The translations under genes were made by a program, and so were the position numbers. Shown one piece after another: positions 1 to 6,590 of a stretch of DNA of 8,069 nucleotides (its first letter is position 1; each line of letters begins with the position of its first letter). The stretch spans positions 1 to 8,069 of the forward strand of contig CALBTS010000056.1 in NCBI GenBank assembly GCA_937968035.1. Direction: 5' to 3'. The notes under the pieces were generated by a model. That model saw nothing but the letters and a program-made list of their open reading frames with translations. It was not told where the DNA came from and ran no database searches. This stretch comes from an uncultured Methanomethylovorans sp. Its GTDB lineage: Archaea > Halobacteriota > Methanosarcinia > Methanosarcinales > Methanosarcinaceae.

Positions 1-45
1 GATCGTATTCGGTGACTGGAGTTCAGACGTGTGCTCTTCCGATCT
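1..45. other. Illumina TruSeq i7/read-2 adapter remnant (artefact)
   Basis: Positions 12-45 read as the standard TruSeq read-2 adapter, ending in GTGTGCTCTTCCGATCT. The 11 bases before it fit the library layout: GAT is the end of the P7 oligo, followed by an 8-base index CGTATTCG. This is library sequence that was not trimmed and was assembled onto the contig end. It should be removed; genomic sequence begins at about base 46. Recognition is from memory of the adapter sequence, but the match is long and the P7-index-adapter order is exact. Confidence 0.97.
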
Positions 46-247
46 TGTTTAGCCGTAAGTGAAGAAAATGCCCATATCATATTATTACCCTTAAAGGACA
101 ACAATCTTTTACTATTTAATACTAGTCGCAGTATTAATTAAGCATATTTGTAAAAAATAATATATATCTATGTACATGTATTTATATAAGTTTAATTTAT
201 ATGTTATGTGCTAAAACAATTATATGATATTATCACCACAGGACACT
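46..247. other. AT-rich region downstream of cca; no confident gene
   Basis: This stretch separates the adapter from the stop codon of cca and is strongly AT-rich, with runs such as TATATATC and the palindrome TACATGTA at 173-180. In the plus strand one frame is open from base 46 to a TAA at 139-141, giving 31 codons that could be the C-terminal end of a gene cut by the contig edge. In AT-rich DNA an open run this short can arise by chance. A minus-strand ATG near 90 also opens a frame that runs into the adapter. Neither is supported enough to call a gene. Confidence 0.6.
150..160 (-). terminator. Possible T-tract terminator of cca
   Basis: Six A residues at 152-157 on the plus strand give a T6 run on the cca strand about 90 bases after the cca stop codon. 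Archaeal transcription commonly ends at such T-rich runs without needing a hairpin. No strong stem precedes it. The composition of the whole region is AT-rich, so this is a plausible but weak call. Confidence 0.3.
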
Positions 248-1609
248 TTATATCCTGGGCCAATTCATCAGGAACAATTTGAAGTTCATGTCCTGGATAC
301 TATATATCTCACTGTTATGAAGCAGTTCAAATCCGCTTTTTACTGAGGAACTAACCTGTTTACCCATGGAACACGAAGTAAGCCTCTCTTTCAAAAGTGA
401 ACATGCATCAGAATACTTGCGGGGTATTTCTGCTACATAGGTACCGTTTTCTATATAGAATGCAAAAACATTTTCTGCATTTACATATTTGGCTTTGAAG
501 GTTTCGGCATGCTTATGGACCCATACAGGCGGACCCCTGTGCTTCCGCAAGGCTGGAAGAGTGGCAGACATGAGCTCCAGTAATATTACTGTTTTTTGTC
601 CTGACCATGATCCTTTATTAAGGACCTTGAATTCATGCTCTTCAAGCAATGCAACAACTGCAAGCTCCATCTTATACAGTTGTGGATATAGTACATCTTC
701 CACTACATCAGGTGTTTTGAATGTGATAGCAATAAATGCAGTCCCACGTGACCTAAGTCTTTGAAGCAGCTCGCTGTCGGTCACTGATGTGTCAGATCCC
801 GGGAAAAAGAAATCCAATGTAGGAGACAGTAAGAATTCTCTACATGGATCGATGAACATGCAAAACTTATCCAGCGACAAGGCCGCAGCAACATTGCGTT
901 TCGGATCAGTGGGATCCACTACAACGAGCGGCTCTGCATGTTGTGTAGTGCCGTGTGCGTTCAGGTCGATATATGTGCCAGGCTGCCAGCCGCAGGCAGA
1001 TCTGATCACATTCTCAAAAGAACCATATTTTATCACAAGCAGTTCTGTAAGATAACCTGAGAACCCCTGTGTTCTCAGTTCTGAGCCATATACACCTGCT
1101 CCTTTCATGAACTGTTTTAGCAGCAACACGTCCGGTTCAAGTCCCAGAATATTTCTTTTAACAAATTCGTTATGGAAAGGTGTTCTATCAACTGCGGACC
1201 TGATGCATGCAGCGGACTGTACTCTGAAACAGGGGACTATGTCCACATCGAACCCTCTGTATCTCATATTTATGTAAGGGTGTTCAGCATAGCGTTCTTC
1301 AAAAAATTCGGATTCTTCAGCTATTTTTCTTGCAATGGTCAGCCCATTTTTTTCAAGTTCTTCCCTGCTGGCGTTTTCCGGGAACATGATGAATATGTCC
1401 AGATCATGTGTCCCCGATATCCAGGTATTTCTGGCAGCTGAACCGACAAGGCTGGCAGACACATCATCCAGGCCCATTGAGCAGGCTATGAGCTCTACTT
1501 TTTTTACAAGCAACTCTGTTATCTCTTTCAGATGGTCCCTTTCTTCATTTTTTGGACTTATCCTTTGCAGAACGACTGCTCTCAATCCTTTAAGTACATC
1601 GTTTTCCAT
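248..1609 (-). CDS. cca: CCA-adding enzyme (archaeal class I tRNA nucleotidyltransferase)
   Basis: Cytosolic enzyme that builds or repairs the CCA 3' end of tRNA from CTP and ATP without a nucleic-acid template. The 453-residue product is close to the usual archaeal size (437 in Archaeoglobus). The nucleotidyltransferase signature GSAARNTW is at residues 56-63. The metal-binding carboxylates are D69 and D71 in THDLDIFIMFP and D123 in DVDIVPC; the first is Asp where the Archaeoglobus enzyme has Glu. Other family blocks are RYAEHPY (106-112), SAVDRTPFH (138-146), GFSGYLTELL (182-191), VVDPTDPKRNVAA (230-242) and LYPQL (307-311). The frame stays open 39 codons further upstream to an ATG at 1726. 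That extension is low-complexity, unlike the family, and covers the likely promoter, so I chose the ATG at 1609. A GTG at 1618 preceded by AGGA is an alternative. It is transcribed divergently from the protease gene and ends in TAA. Confidence 0.95.
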   Translation of the reverse strand: MENDVLKGLRAVVLQRISPKNEERDHLKEITELLVKKVELIACSMGLDDVSASLVGSAARNTWISGTHDLDIFIMFPENASREELEKNGLTIARKIAEESEFFEERYAEHPYINMRYRGFDVDIVPCFRVQSAACIRSAVDRTPFHNEFVKRNILGLEPDVLLLKQFMKGAGVYGSELRTQGFSGYLTELLVIKYGSFENVIRSACGWQPGTYIDLNAHGTTQHAEPLVVVDPTDPKRNVAAALSLDKFCMFIDPCREFLLSPTLDFFFPGSDTSVTDSELLQRLRSRGTAFIAITFKTPDVVEDVLYPQLYKMELAVVALLEEHEFKVLNKGSWSGQKTVILLELMSATLPALRKHRGPPVWVHKHAETFKAKYVNAENVFAFYIENGTYVAEIPRKYSDACSLLKERLTSCSMGKQVSSSVKSGFELLHNSEIYSIQDMNFKLFLMNWPRI

Positions 1610-1655
1610 AAAAGCCACTTTATGTCCTATGATGCTGCTTATGCTTTTCTTGGAG

Positions 1656-1666
1656 TTATAATTTAT
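1656..1666 (-). promoter_or_regulatory. Candidate TATA box for cca
   Basis: The minus strand reads ATAAATTATAA here, centred about 52 bases before the ATG at 1609. With the usual archaeal spacing of about 25 bases, transcription would start near 1635 and give a leader of about 26 bases. A second AT-rich candidate lies at 1684-1697. Either one would leave out most or all of the upstream 39-codon extension. The whole region is AT-rich, which limits certainty. Confidence 0.4.
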
Positions 1667-1729
1667 GGAGTAGTTACAGCTTGGAAATAAATTTATTATG
1701 TTATTGCAAGTTTGAAAAGCAAACAAATA

Positions 1730-1737
1730 TTATATAC
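1730..1737 (+). promoter_or_regulatory. Candidate TATA box for the protease gene
   Basis: TTATATAC lies about 48 bases before the ATG at 1781, preceded by an A-rich stretch (CAAACAAATA) that could act as the TFB recognition element. Expected transcription start is near 1758-1760, giving a leader of about 20-25 bases that contains the ribosome binding site. This is a typical archaeal arrangement inferred from sequence only. Confidence 0.5.
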
Positions 1738-1766
1738 TTATTTTTATTATATTACTTGTATTGTTT

Positions 1767-1775
1767 AAAGAGGAA
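1767..1775 (+). promoter_or_regulatory. Ribosome binding site of the protease gene
   Basis: AAAGAGGAA, with its GAGG core at 1770-1773, ends seven bases before the ATG at 1781. It fixes the start used here, and the start is followed immediately by a clear signal peptide. Confidence 0.6.
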
Positions 1776-1780
1776 TATAT

Positions 1781-4700
1781 ATGAAGAAAAACCATCTTTT
1801 ACTACTAATTCTTTTTTCTTTGATGTGCACGTCAGGTATTGCTTTTGCGAACTCATCGGTTCCGGTCCAGGAATCAATTAATCCTGCTTTTGTAGCGCAG
1901 TCCACAACACAGGCTCAAAGCGTCGATATGCTGAGCAGCGGGGAGGGGGCCACAGGCCAGTTATCCGATACAATAGACTTCTCTTATATTGATTATTCAC
2001 CTTCCTCTCTAATGCTGGATACTTATCTCCCATATTATGATCTCAGGACGCAGGGGAAGGTCACTTCTGTAAAAGACCAAGGGTCATGCGGTTCATGCTG
2101 GGCCTTTGCATCATATGCCTCCCTTGAATCAACTCTTATGCCAGGTGAAAACCTTGATCTTTCGGAACAGAATCTAAAGAACCTGCATGGATTCGACGTA
2201 GATCCATGCTCAGGAGGAAATGCCCAGATGGCAACTGCATATTTTGCCAGATGGGCTGGTCCTGTATTAGAGTCAAAGGACCCATATGATCCATCCATTA
2301 TTTTCTCTCCTTCTCTGAAAGCTACTAAACATGTGCAGGAATCCATTTTCCTTCCGACAAGGAAATCATCACTAGACAATGATGCTATCAAATGGGCTCT
2401 TTATCAATATGGAGCAGTTTATGCTTCAATGATATGGTCCGATTCATCCTATGATTCTAAGAATAATTCTTATTATTATACAGGTTCTTCTACTACAGGA
2501 GGTCACGGTGTCACTATAGTAGGATGGAACGATAGTTTTGACAGCAAAAGATTCTCTCCTGCTGCCCCAGGCAATGGAGCCTTCATTGTAAAGAACAGTT
2601 GGGGGGATTCATGGGGAGAGGCGGGCTATTTCTATATCTCCTACTACGATTCCAGTTTTGCAAAAAGGAACGTTAATGCCGTTTTCACAGCTGAACAGGT
2701 CAATAATTACGATAATATCTACCAATATGATCCGCTTGGCTGGACAGCATCCGTTGGTTACGGGGATACCGTAGTATGGGGAGCAAATGTGTACACTGCG
2801 TCATCAGATGAGGTTCTGGAAGCAGTATCATTCTATACTACCAGTTCAGGGGTCAGCTATGATGTATCTATTTACACAGATGCCGTTTCCAATCCTATCG
2901 GGGATCTGAAGAGCAATGTTTCAGGCATTTTTGATTATTCCGGTTACCATACTGTAACCTTGGATGATCATGTGGACCTTGACACAGGACAGAATTTCTC
3001 CGTAGTGATCAAATTAACTACTTCAGGATATGGTTATCCTCTTGCCATGGAAGTACCACTGCCTTATCTTTACAGCAGTTCCGCAACATCAAATGCTGAA
3101 GAAAGTTACATCGGGGAAAACGGACAGGTATGGGAGGATATCACATCCGTGTTTCCCAATGCCAATCTCTGTATCAAGGCATTGACATCGGATGCTGTCC
3201 CAATGACGGTGATGAACGCAGATACAGGGAAAACTTACTTCAACATCAGTACTGCTGTGCAGGACCCACTGACACTTCAAGGCCATACTATCCTGGTGGG
3301 TCCCGGAACATTGCAGGATAATGTACGGGTAAATAAAGCACTTACAATAAGGTCGTCCACAGGCGATCCTGATGACACAGTGGTGAAAGCGCTCGATCCT
3401 TCAGGACACGTTTTCTATGTGACGGCTTCCAATGTTTCGATATCAGGTTTTAACGTCACTGGTTCTCTTAATAACAAAGGTATATACATAGACGGAGTAA
3501 AAGGCTGCAGTGTTTATGACAACATTGTTACAAATAACAATTATGGCATATATGTCCGCTCATCCGTGGATGTAACTATTACAGATAATCACGTAACAGC
3601 CAACAATGCAGGTATCCTTCTTAGCGGTTCATCTAATTGTAATGTCCTAGATAATGAAGTAGATGCTAATGCGGGTCAGGGTGTGTACCTGCTCAGCACG
3701 TCAGCATGTGTGGTTAATAATAATACCTTTGATTCCAACTTACAAGGTTTAAGACTGGATGACAGTGTTGATAATTATCTTACAGCCAATAATATCAGTT
3801 CAAGTAATTATGGCATATTGCTGTTATCCTCTTATTCGTTGGATACTGTTTCAGATAATGCAGCAATGGACGGTCCAAATGTTGCTGCGGTCGAACTATC
3901 CGATAAGAGTTCAGCAGGATCTCATCCGAAGCTATTGGGATCGGACAGGATCACTCCCAGATCAACTCATGGAAATGTTCTCGACGGCAATACAATTCGA
4001 TCGAATAGTTATGGTATCTTGTCAAAATACTCGGTTTACAATAATATTGTCAATAATACTTTGTATTCCAATGACCAGGGCATTTACTTTATTGATAGTT
4101 CTTTAAATACTATCCAGAACAACATTCTGGACTCCAACTCGTTACAAGGTATCTACATGCTGGCATCTGACGATAATAATGTGAATAATAATACAATCAG
4201 GCAAAATAATGTAGGCATTCGCCTGCAATCAGGTAACAGGAACATGCTGAATAACAATTCAGTAATATCTAATAGCTACGGTCTATTGTTGTACTCTGCC
4301 ACTGATAGTACTATTTCTGACAACAGCTTATCTTCCAACAACCAGGGGGTCTATCTTGTCAACTGCACTTCCAGTCAGGTATTGAACAACACCGCTTCTC
4401 TTAATGTCTATCAGGGAATTTATATTGTAAGATCTCATGATAATCTGGTTAAGAACAATCAATTGATTCAAAACAAAGCAGGTATCCGTCTTGAGCTAAG
4501 CAATAGCAATGTACTGGATGAAAATATTGCAAGATCAAATAGTTATGGCTTCTTACTGCAATCCGCTGCTGATAACATTATTTCCAACAATGCTGTTTCC
4601 TCCAATAACCAGGGCATTTACTTTATAGACGGTTCTTTCAATACCATCACAGCAAACACAGCAAGTGGCAATACTTTGCAAGGTATCTACCTGGTCAGTT

Positions 4701-5428
4701 CCCATAGCAATGTCATTGAGTATAACCGGGTGCTACAAAGCAAACAAGGTATTCGTCTTCAGTCCAGTGATCAAAATATTTTAGATGGAAATCATCTGCA
4801 GTCAAATTCCTATGGTGCGTTATTGCTTTCCAGTGATAACAATTCCATTCTAGCAAATGCTGCAACAGAAAATGAAATAGGTATAGGTCTGAGTCTTTCA
4901 GATATGAACCTGCTGGCGGACAACGAAGCCCTTAATAGTGCAAGTTCCGGGATATATTTTGATTCTTCAAGCTATAATGATCTCATTTCTAACAGGGCAG
5001 CATACAACAAATATGGAATGCGTCTGTATAAGAGTACACACAATGCACTTGAGGAGAACCGACTTGCAAACAACAAGTATGGTTATCTGGCGCAGTCTTC
5101 AGGTGACAACTTGTTAAAAACCAACAATGTATCGCTCAATGAATGGTGTGGTGTGTATCTGCAATCTTCCGGTTCTAACCTTGTCTTCAACAACATGTTC
5201 AACAATATTAAGAACGTTGTTGATGATGGCTCAAATACCTGGAACATCACAAAGACCACAGGTACGAACATAGCGGGGGGCTCGCACATTGGAGGCAATG
5301 TATGGGCTTCACCCAAAGGAACAGGCTTCAGCCAGACAGCCACGGACGTAGATAAAGATGGGATATGTGACACAAAGTATAACGTGGGAGGTAGTTCTTT
5401 TGACTACCTGCCTCTTTATTTCAGGTGA
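1781..5428 (+). CDS. Secreted C1A (papain-family) cysteine protease with lectin-like domain and NosD-type beta-helix
   Basis: Predicted exported endopeptidase of 1215 residues. Residues 1-23 form a signal peptide (basic MKKNH, hydrophobic core, AFA cleavage site). A short pro-region (24 to about 83) has the NPxF and IDFSYI motifs I associate with this family, with no long I29-type inhibitor visible. The papain-like domain spans about 84-305. Its oxyanion Gln is Q100, the nucleophile C106 in GSCGSCWAF, the general base H242 in GGHGVTIVGW, and N272 in KNSWGDSWGE, so all active-site residues are present. About 308-468 resembles the lectin-like domain that follows C1 proteases in methanogens. About 473-560 resembles the N-terminal cap of NosD-like surface proteins, and about 563-1145 is a right-handed parallel beta-helix. 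The C-terminus carries DVDKDGICD (1189-1197), a possible calcium-binding loop. No membrane anchor, PGF-CTERM or sorting signal is seen, so it is probably secreted or held non-covalently. Domain names are from family knowledge; the substrate is unknown. Confidence 0.9.
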   Translation: MKKNHLLLLILFSLMCTSGIAFANSSVPVQESINPAFVAQSTTQAQSVDMLSSGEGATGQLSDTIDFSYIDYSPSSLMLDTYLPYYDLRTQGKVTSVKDQGSCGSCWAFASYASLESTLMPGENLDLSEQNLKNLHGFDVDPCSGGNAQMATAYFARWAGPVLESKDPYDPSIIFSPSLKATKHVQESIFLPTRKSSLDNDAIKWALYQYGAVYASMIWSDSSYDSKNNSYYYTGSSTTGGHGVTIVGWNDSFDSKRFSPAAPGNGAFIVKNSWGDSWGEAGYFYISYYDSSFAKRNVNAVFTAEQVNNYDNIYQYDPLGWTASVGYGDTVVWGANVYTASSDEVLEAVSFYTTSSGVSYDVSIYTDAVSNPIGDLKSNVSGIFDYSGYHTVTLDDHVDLDTGQNFSVVIKLTTSGYGYPLAMEVPLPYLYSSSATSNAEESYIGENGQVWEDITSVFPNANLCIKALTSDAVPMTVMNADTGKTYFNISTAVQDPLTLQGHTILVGPGTLQDNVRVNKALTIRSSTGDPDDTVVKALDPSGHVFYVTASNVSISGFNVTGSLNNKGIYIDGVKGCSVYDNIVTNNNYGIYVRSSVDVTITDNHVTANNAGILLSGSSNCNVLDNEVDANAGQGVYLLSTSACVVNNNTFDSNLQGLRLDDSVDNYLTANNISSSNYGILLLSSYSLDTVSDNAAMDGPNVAAVELSDKSSAGSHPKLLGSDRITPRSTHGNVLDGNTIRSNSYGILSKYSVYNNIVNNTLYSNDQGIYFIDSSLNTIQNNILDSNSLQGIYMLASDDNNVNNNTIRQNNVGIRLQSGNRNMLNNNSVISNSYGLLLYSATDSTISDNSLSSNNQGVYLVNCTSSQVLNNTASLNVYQGIYIVRSHDNLVKNNQLIQNKAGIRLELSNSNVLDENIARSNSYGFLLQSAADNIISNNAVSSNNQGIYFIDGSFNTITANTASGNTLQGIYLVSSHSNVIEYNRVLQSKQGIRLQSSDQNILDGNHLQSNSYGALLLSSDNNSILANAATENEIGIGLSLSDMNLLADNEALNSASSGIYFDSSSYNDLISNRAAYNKYGMRLYKSTHNALEENRLANNKYGYLAQSSGDNLLKTNNVSLNEWCGVYLQSSGSNLVFNNMFNNIKNVVDDGSNTWNITKTTGTNIAGGSHIGGNVWASPKGTGFSQTATDVDKDGICDTKYNVGGSSFDYLPLYFR
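3533..3799 (+). repeat. Early copy of the 89-residue four-coil super-repeat
   Basis: Residues 585-673 hold four coils with turn glycines at 589, 611, 634 and 656. The next coil begins at glycine 678, giving spacings of 22, 23, 22 and 22. This is the same order and register as the main array downstream. The copy is diverged in sequence. It is followed by a coil at 678 resembling the first coil of the unit, then by an irregular segment (residues 699-740) before the main array. Confidence 0.65.
4001..5068 (+). repeat. Four tandem 267-base (89-residue) super-repeats in the beta-helix
   Basis: Residues 741-1096 form four consecutive 89-residue units starting at residues 741, 830, 919 and 1008. 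The first three begin with the same SNSYG; so does the fourth, and a partial fifth begins with NNKYG at 1097. Within each unit the coil glycines are spaced 22, 23, 22 and 22. The glycines are at 745, 767, 790, 812; 834, 856, 879, 901; 923, 945, 968, 990; and 1012, 1034, 1057, 1079. Each coil has the pattern xGI.L..S..N.I..N, which fits stacked beta-strands with an asparagine ladder. The coil types can be told apart: SNSYG-LLL, NNQGIYF, LQGIY and GIRLQS. Confidence 0.85.
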
Positions 5429-5444
5429 TCGAAAATTATCGCAG

Positions 5445-5486
5445 AAAGAGAACATTTCTTCAGAATAGTCCTATGTTCTCTTTTTT
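5445..5486 (+). terminator. Hairpin plus T-tract at the convergent protease/proB junction
   Basis: AAAGAGAACAT (5445-5455) pairs perfectly with ATGTTCTCTTT (5473-5483) around a 17-base loop, and the 3' arm runs into T6 (5481-5486). This has the form of an intrinsic terminator for the protease transcript, starting 17 bases after its TGA. The loop contains the proB stop codon, and the 3' arm and T-tract lie within the last codons of proB. Transcripts from the other side would also form the stem, but with a poorer T-run after it. Confidence 0.7.
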
Positions 5487-6590
5487 GATCACATGGTTAT
5501 AATTCTTGTATCCAAGGAGATCTGTTATCTGGTTAGTGTGCTGGCCTTTGATCTTGGTCAGTTCACTTGATGAGTAATCAGTGATCCCTTTTGCAAAGAC
5601 TTCCCCGTTGGATCTTATTTCGATGATATCCCCTCTTCTGAAATCACCGTTAACATTGGTGATGCCAGAAGGCAGGAGGCTCATACTATTTTTGATGGCT
5701 TCTTTTGCACCCTCATCAACTTCCACTGAACCGCAGGATCTGGATAACAAGATCCAGCGTATCCTGTTTGTGTGGACTTCCTTGTTTGCCATGAATAGCG
5801 TACCTATTTCCTCGCCATCGAGTAATCTGAGCAGGATGTCTTTTTCTCTGCTGCTGGCGATTATCGTGTGGCAGCCCGCAAGACCACAGATCTTGGCAGC
5901 CATTATTTTTGTTCGCATGCCTCCCACGCCTTTGAGACTTGTCGGATTCCCTCCATAGCTTTCCACTTCAGGAGTTATCTCCTCTACAAGGTGAAGCAGC
6001 TTAGCACCATGATTGTTGTGGGGGTTCTTGTCATAGAGCCCATCAATATCCGAGAGGATTATAAGGAGATCTGCTTCTGTTTTGCTGGCAACCATGGCAG
6101 ATAGCTTGTCATTGTCCCCAAAAGTAGCTTCGATCTCATGTACGCATATAGGGTCGTTCTCATTGATTATGGGGATAACTCCATAACTAAGGAGGGTGTG
6201 CATACTGTTTCTGAGATTGAGGTATGTTAACCTGTTAGAAAAGGACTCATAAGTAAGGAGCAACTGAGCTACCTTCAGTCCATATTTGCTGAAGGCTTTA
6301 CTCCATTCCTGCATGAGGATGCTCTGTCCAACAGCTGCTGCAGCCTGTCTTACAGGTATTTCCCGTGGCCTTGAGTCAAGATCGAGCACGTCCACTCCAA
6401 GTCCTATGGAGCCTGAACTTACTATTACTACCTTCTTTCCTGAATTATGCAGTGTAAAAACCTGTGAAGCTATGGAATCCAAGAAACCAGGGCTTAGTTT
6501 ACCTTCATCCTGGTTTATGGATGTAGTCCCTATTTTCACCACAATTTTGTTTATGTCGCCTAAAAGCTCTTTCCTGCTGCTCAAGAACAT
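5460..6590 (-). CDS. proB: Glutamate 5-kinase
   Basis: Phosphorylates L-glutamate with ATP to gamma-glutamyl phosphate, the first and usually proline-inhibited step of proline synthesis. The 376-residue product has an amino-acid-kinase domain at about 12-260 and a C-terminal PUA domain at about 275-360, the standard full-length layout. Visible motifs are KIVVKIGTTS (15-24), VSSGSIGLG (57-65), IINENDPI (141-148), FGDNDKLSA (157-165), LSDIDGLYDKNP (179-190) and GVGGMRTKI (221-229). It is the second gene of the operon and its ATG overlaps the end of proA by 10 bases (ATGTTCTTGA). The only Shine-Dalgarno-like site, AGAGG at 6593-6597, is just two bases from this ATG but eight bases from the TTG at codon 3. 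Translation may therefore start at 6584, giving a TTGA stop-start overlap. Confidence 0.96.
   Translation of the reverse strand: MFLSSRKELLGDINKIVVKIGTTSINQDEGKLSPGFLDSIASQVFTLHNSGKKVVIVSSGSIGLGVDVLDLDSRPREIPVRQAAAAVGQSILMQEWSKAFSKYGLKVAQLLLTYESFSNRLTYLNLRNSMHTLLSYGVIPIINENDPICVHEIEATFGDNDKLSAMVASKTEADLLIILSDIDGLYDKNPHNNHGAKLLHLVEEITPEVESYGGNPTSLKGVGGMRTKIMAAKICGLAGCHTIIASSREKDILLRLLDGEEIGTLFMANKEVHTNRIRWILLSRSCGSVEVDEGAKEAIKNSMSLLPSGITNVNGDFRRGDIIEIRSNGEVFAKGITDYSSSELTKIKGQHTNQITDLLGYKNYNHVIKKENIGLF

Noticed and set aside
173..180. Palindrome TACATGTA downstream of cca as a possible operator or site
   Set aside because: Eight bases of palindrome in AT-rich non-coding DNA is expected by chance, and there is no nearby promoter for it to control.
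239..257. Small inverted repeat CAGGA...TCCTG around the cca stop codon
   Set aside because: Only five base pairs with a loop of nine and no T-run on the cca strand directly after it; too weak for a terminator call.
1681..1881. Plus-strand open frame of 66 codons crossing the cca/protease intergenic region
   Set aside because: It covers the TATA box and ribosome binding site of the protease gene and continues out of frame into its signal peptide; the composition is what AT-rich DNA gives by chance.
2035..2391. Long open frames on the minus strand inside the protease gene (also 3089-3286 and 5083-5373)
   Set aside because: They are shadows of the plus-strand gene, whose protease motifs and repeats are unmistakable; the minus-strand products show no recognisable domains or ribosome binding sites.
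4001..5068. Regularly spaced repeats that might suggest a CRISPR array
   Set aside because: The units are 267 bases, diverged, in frame and encode beta-helix coils; there are no short identical repeats separated by unique spacers.
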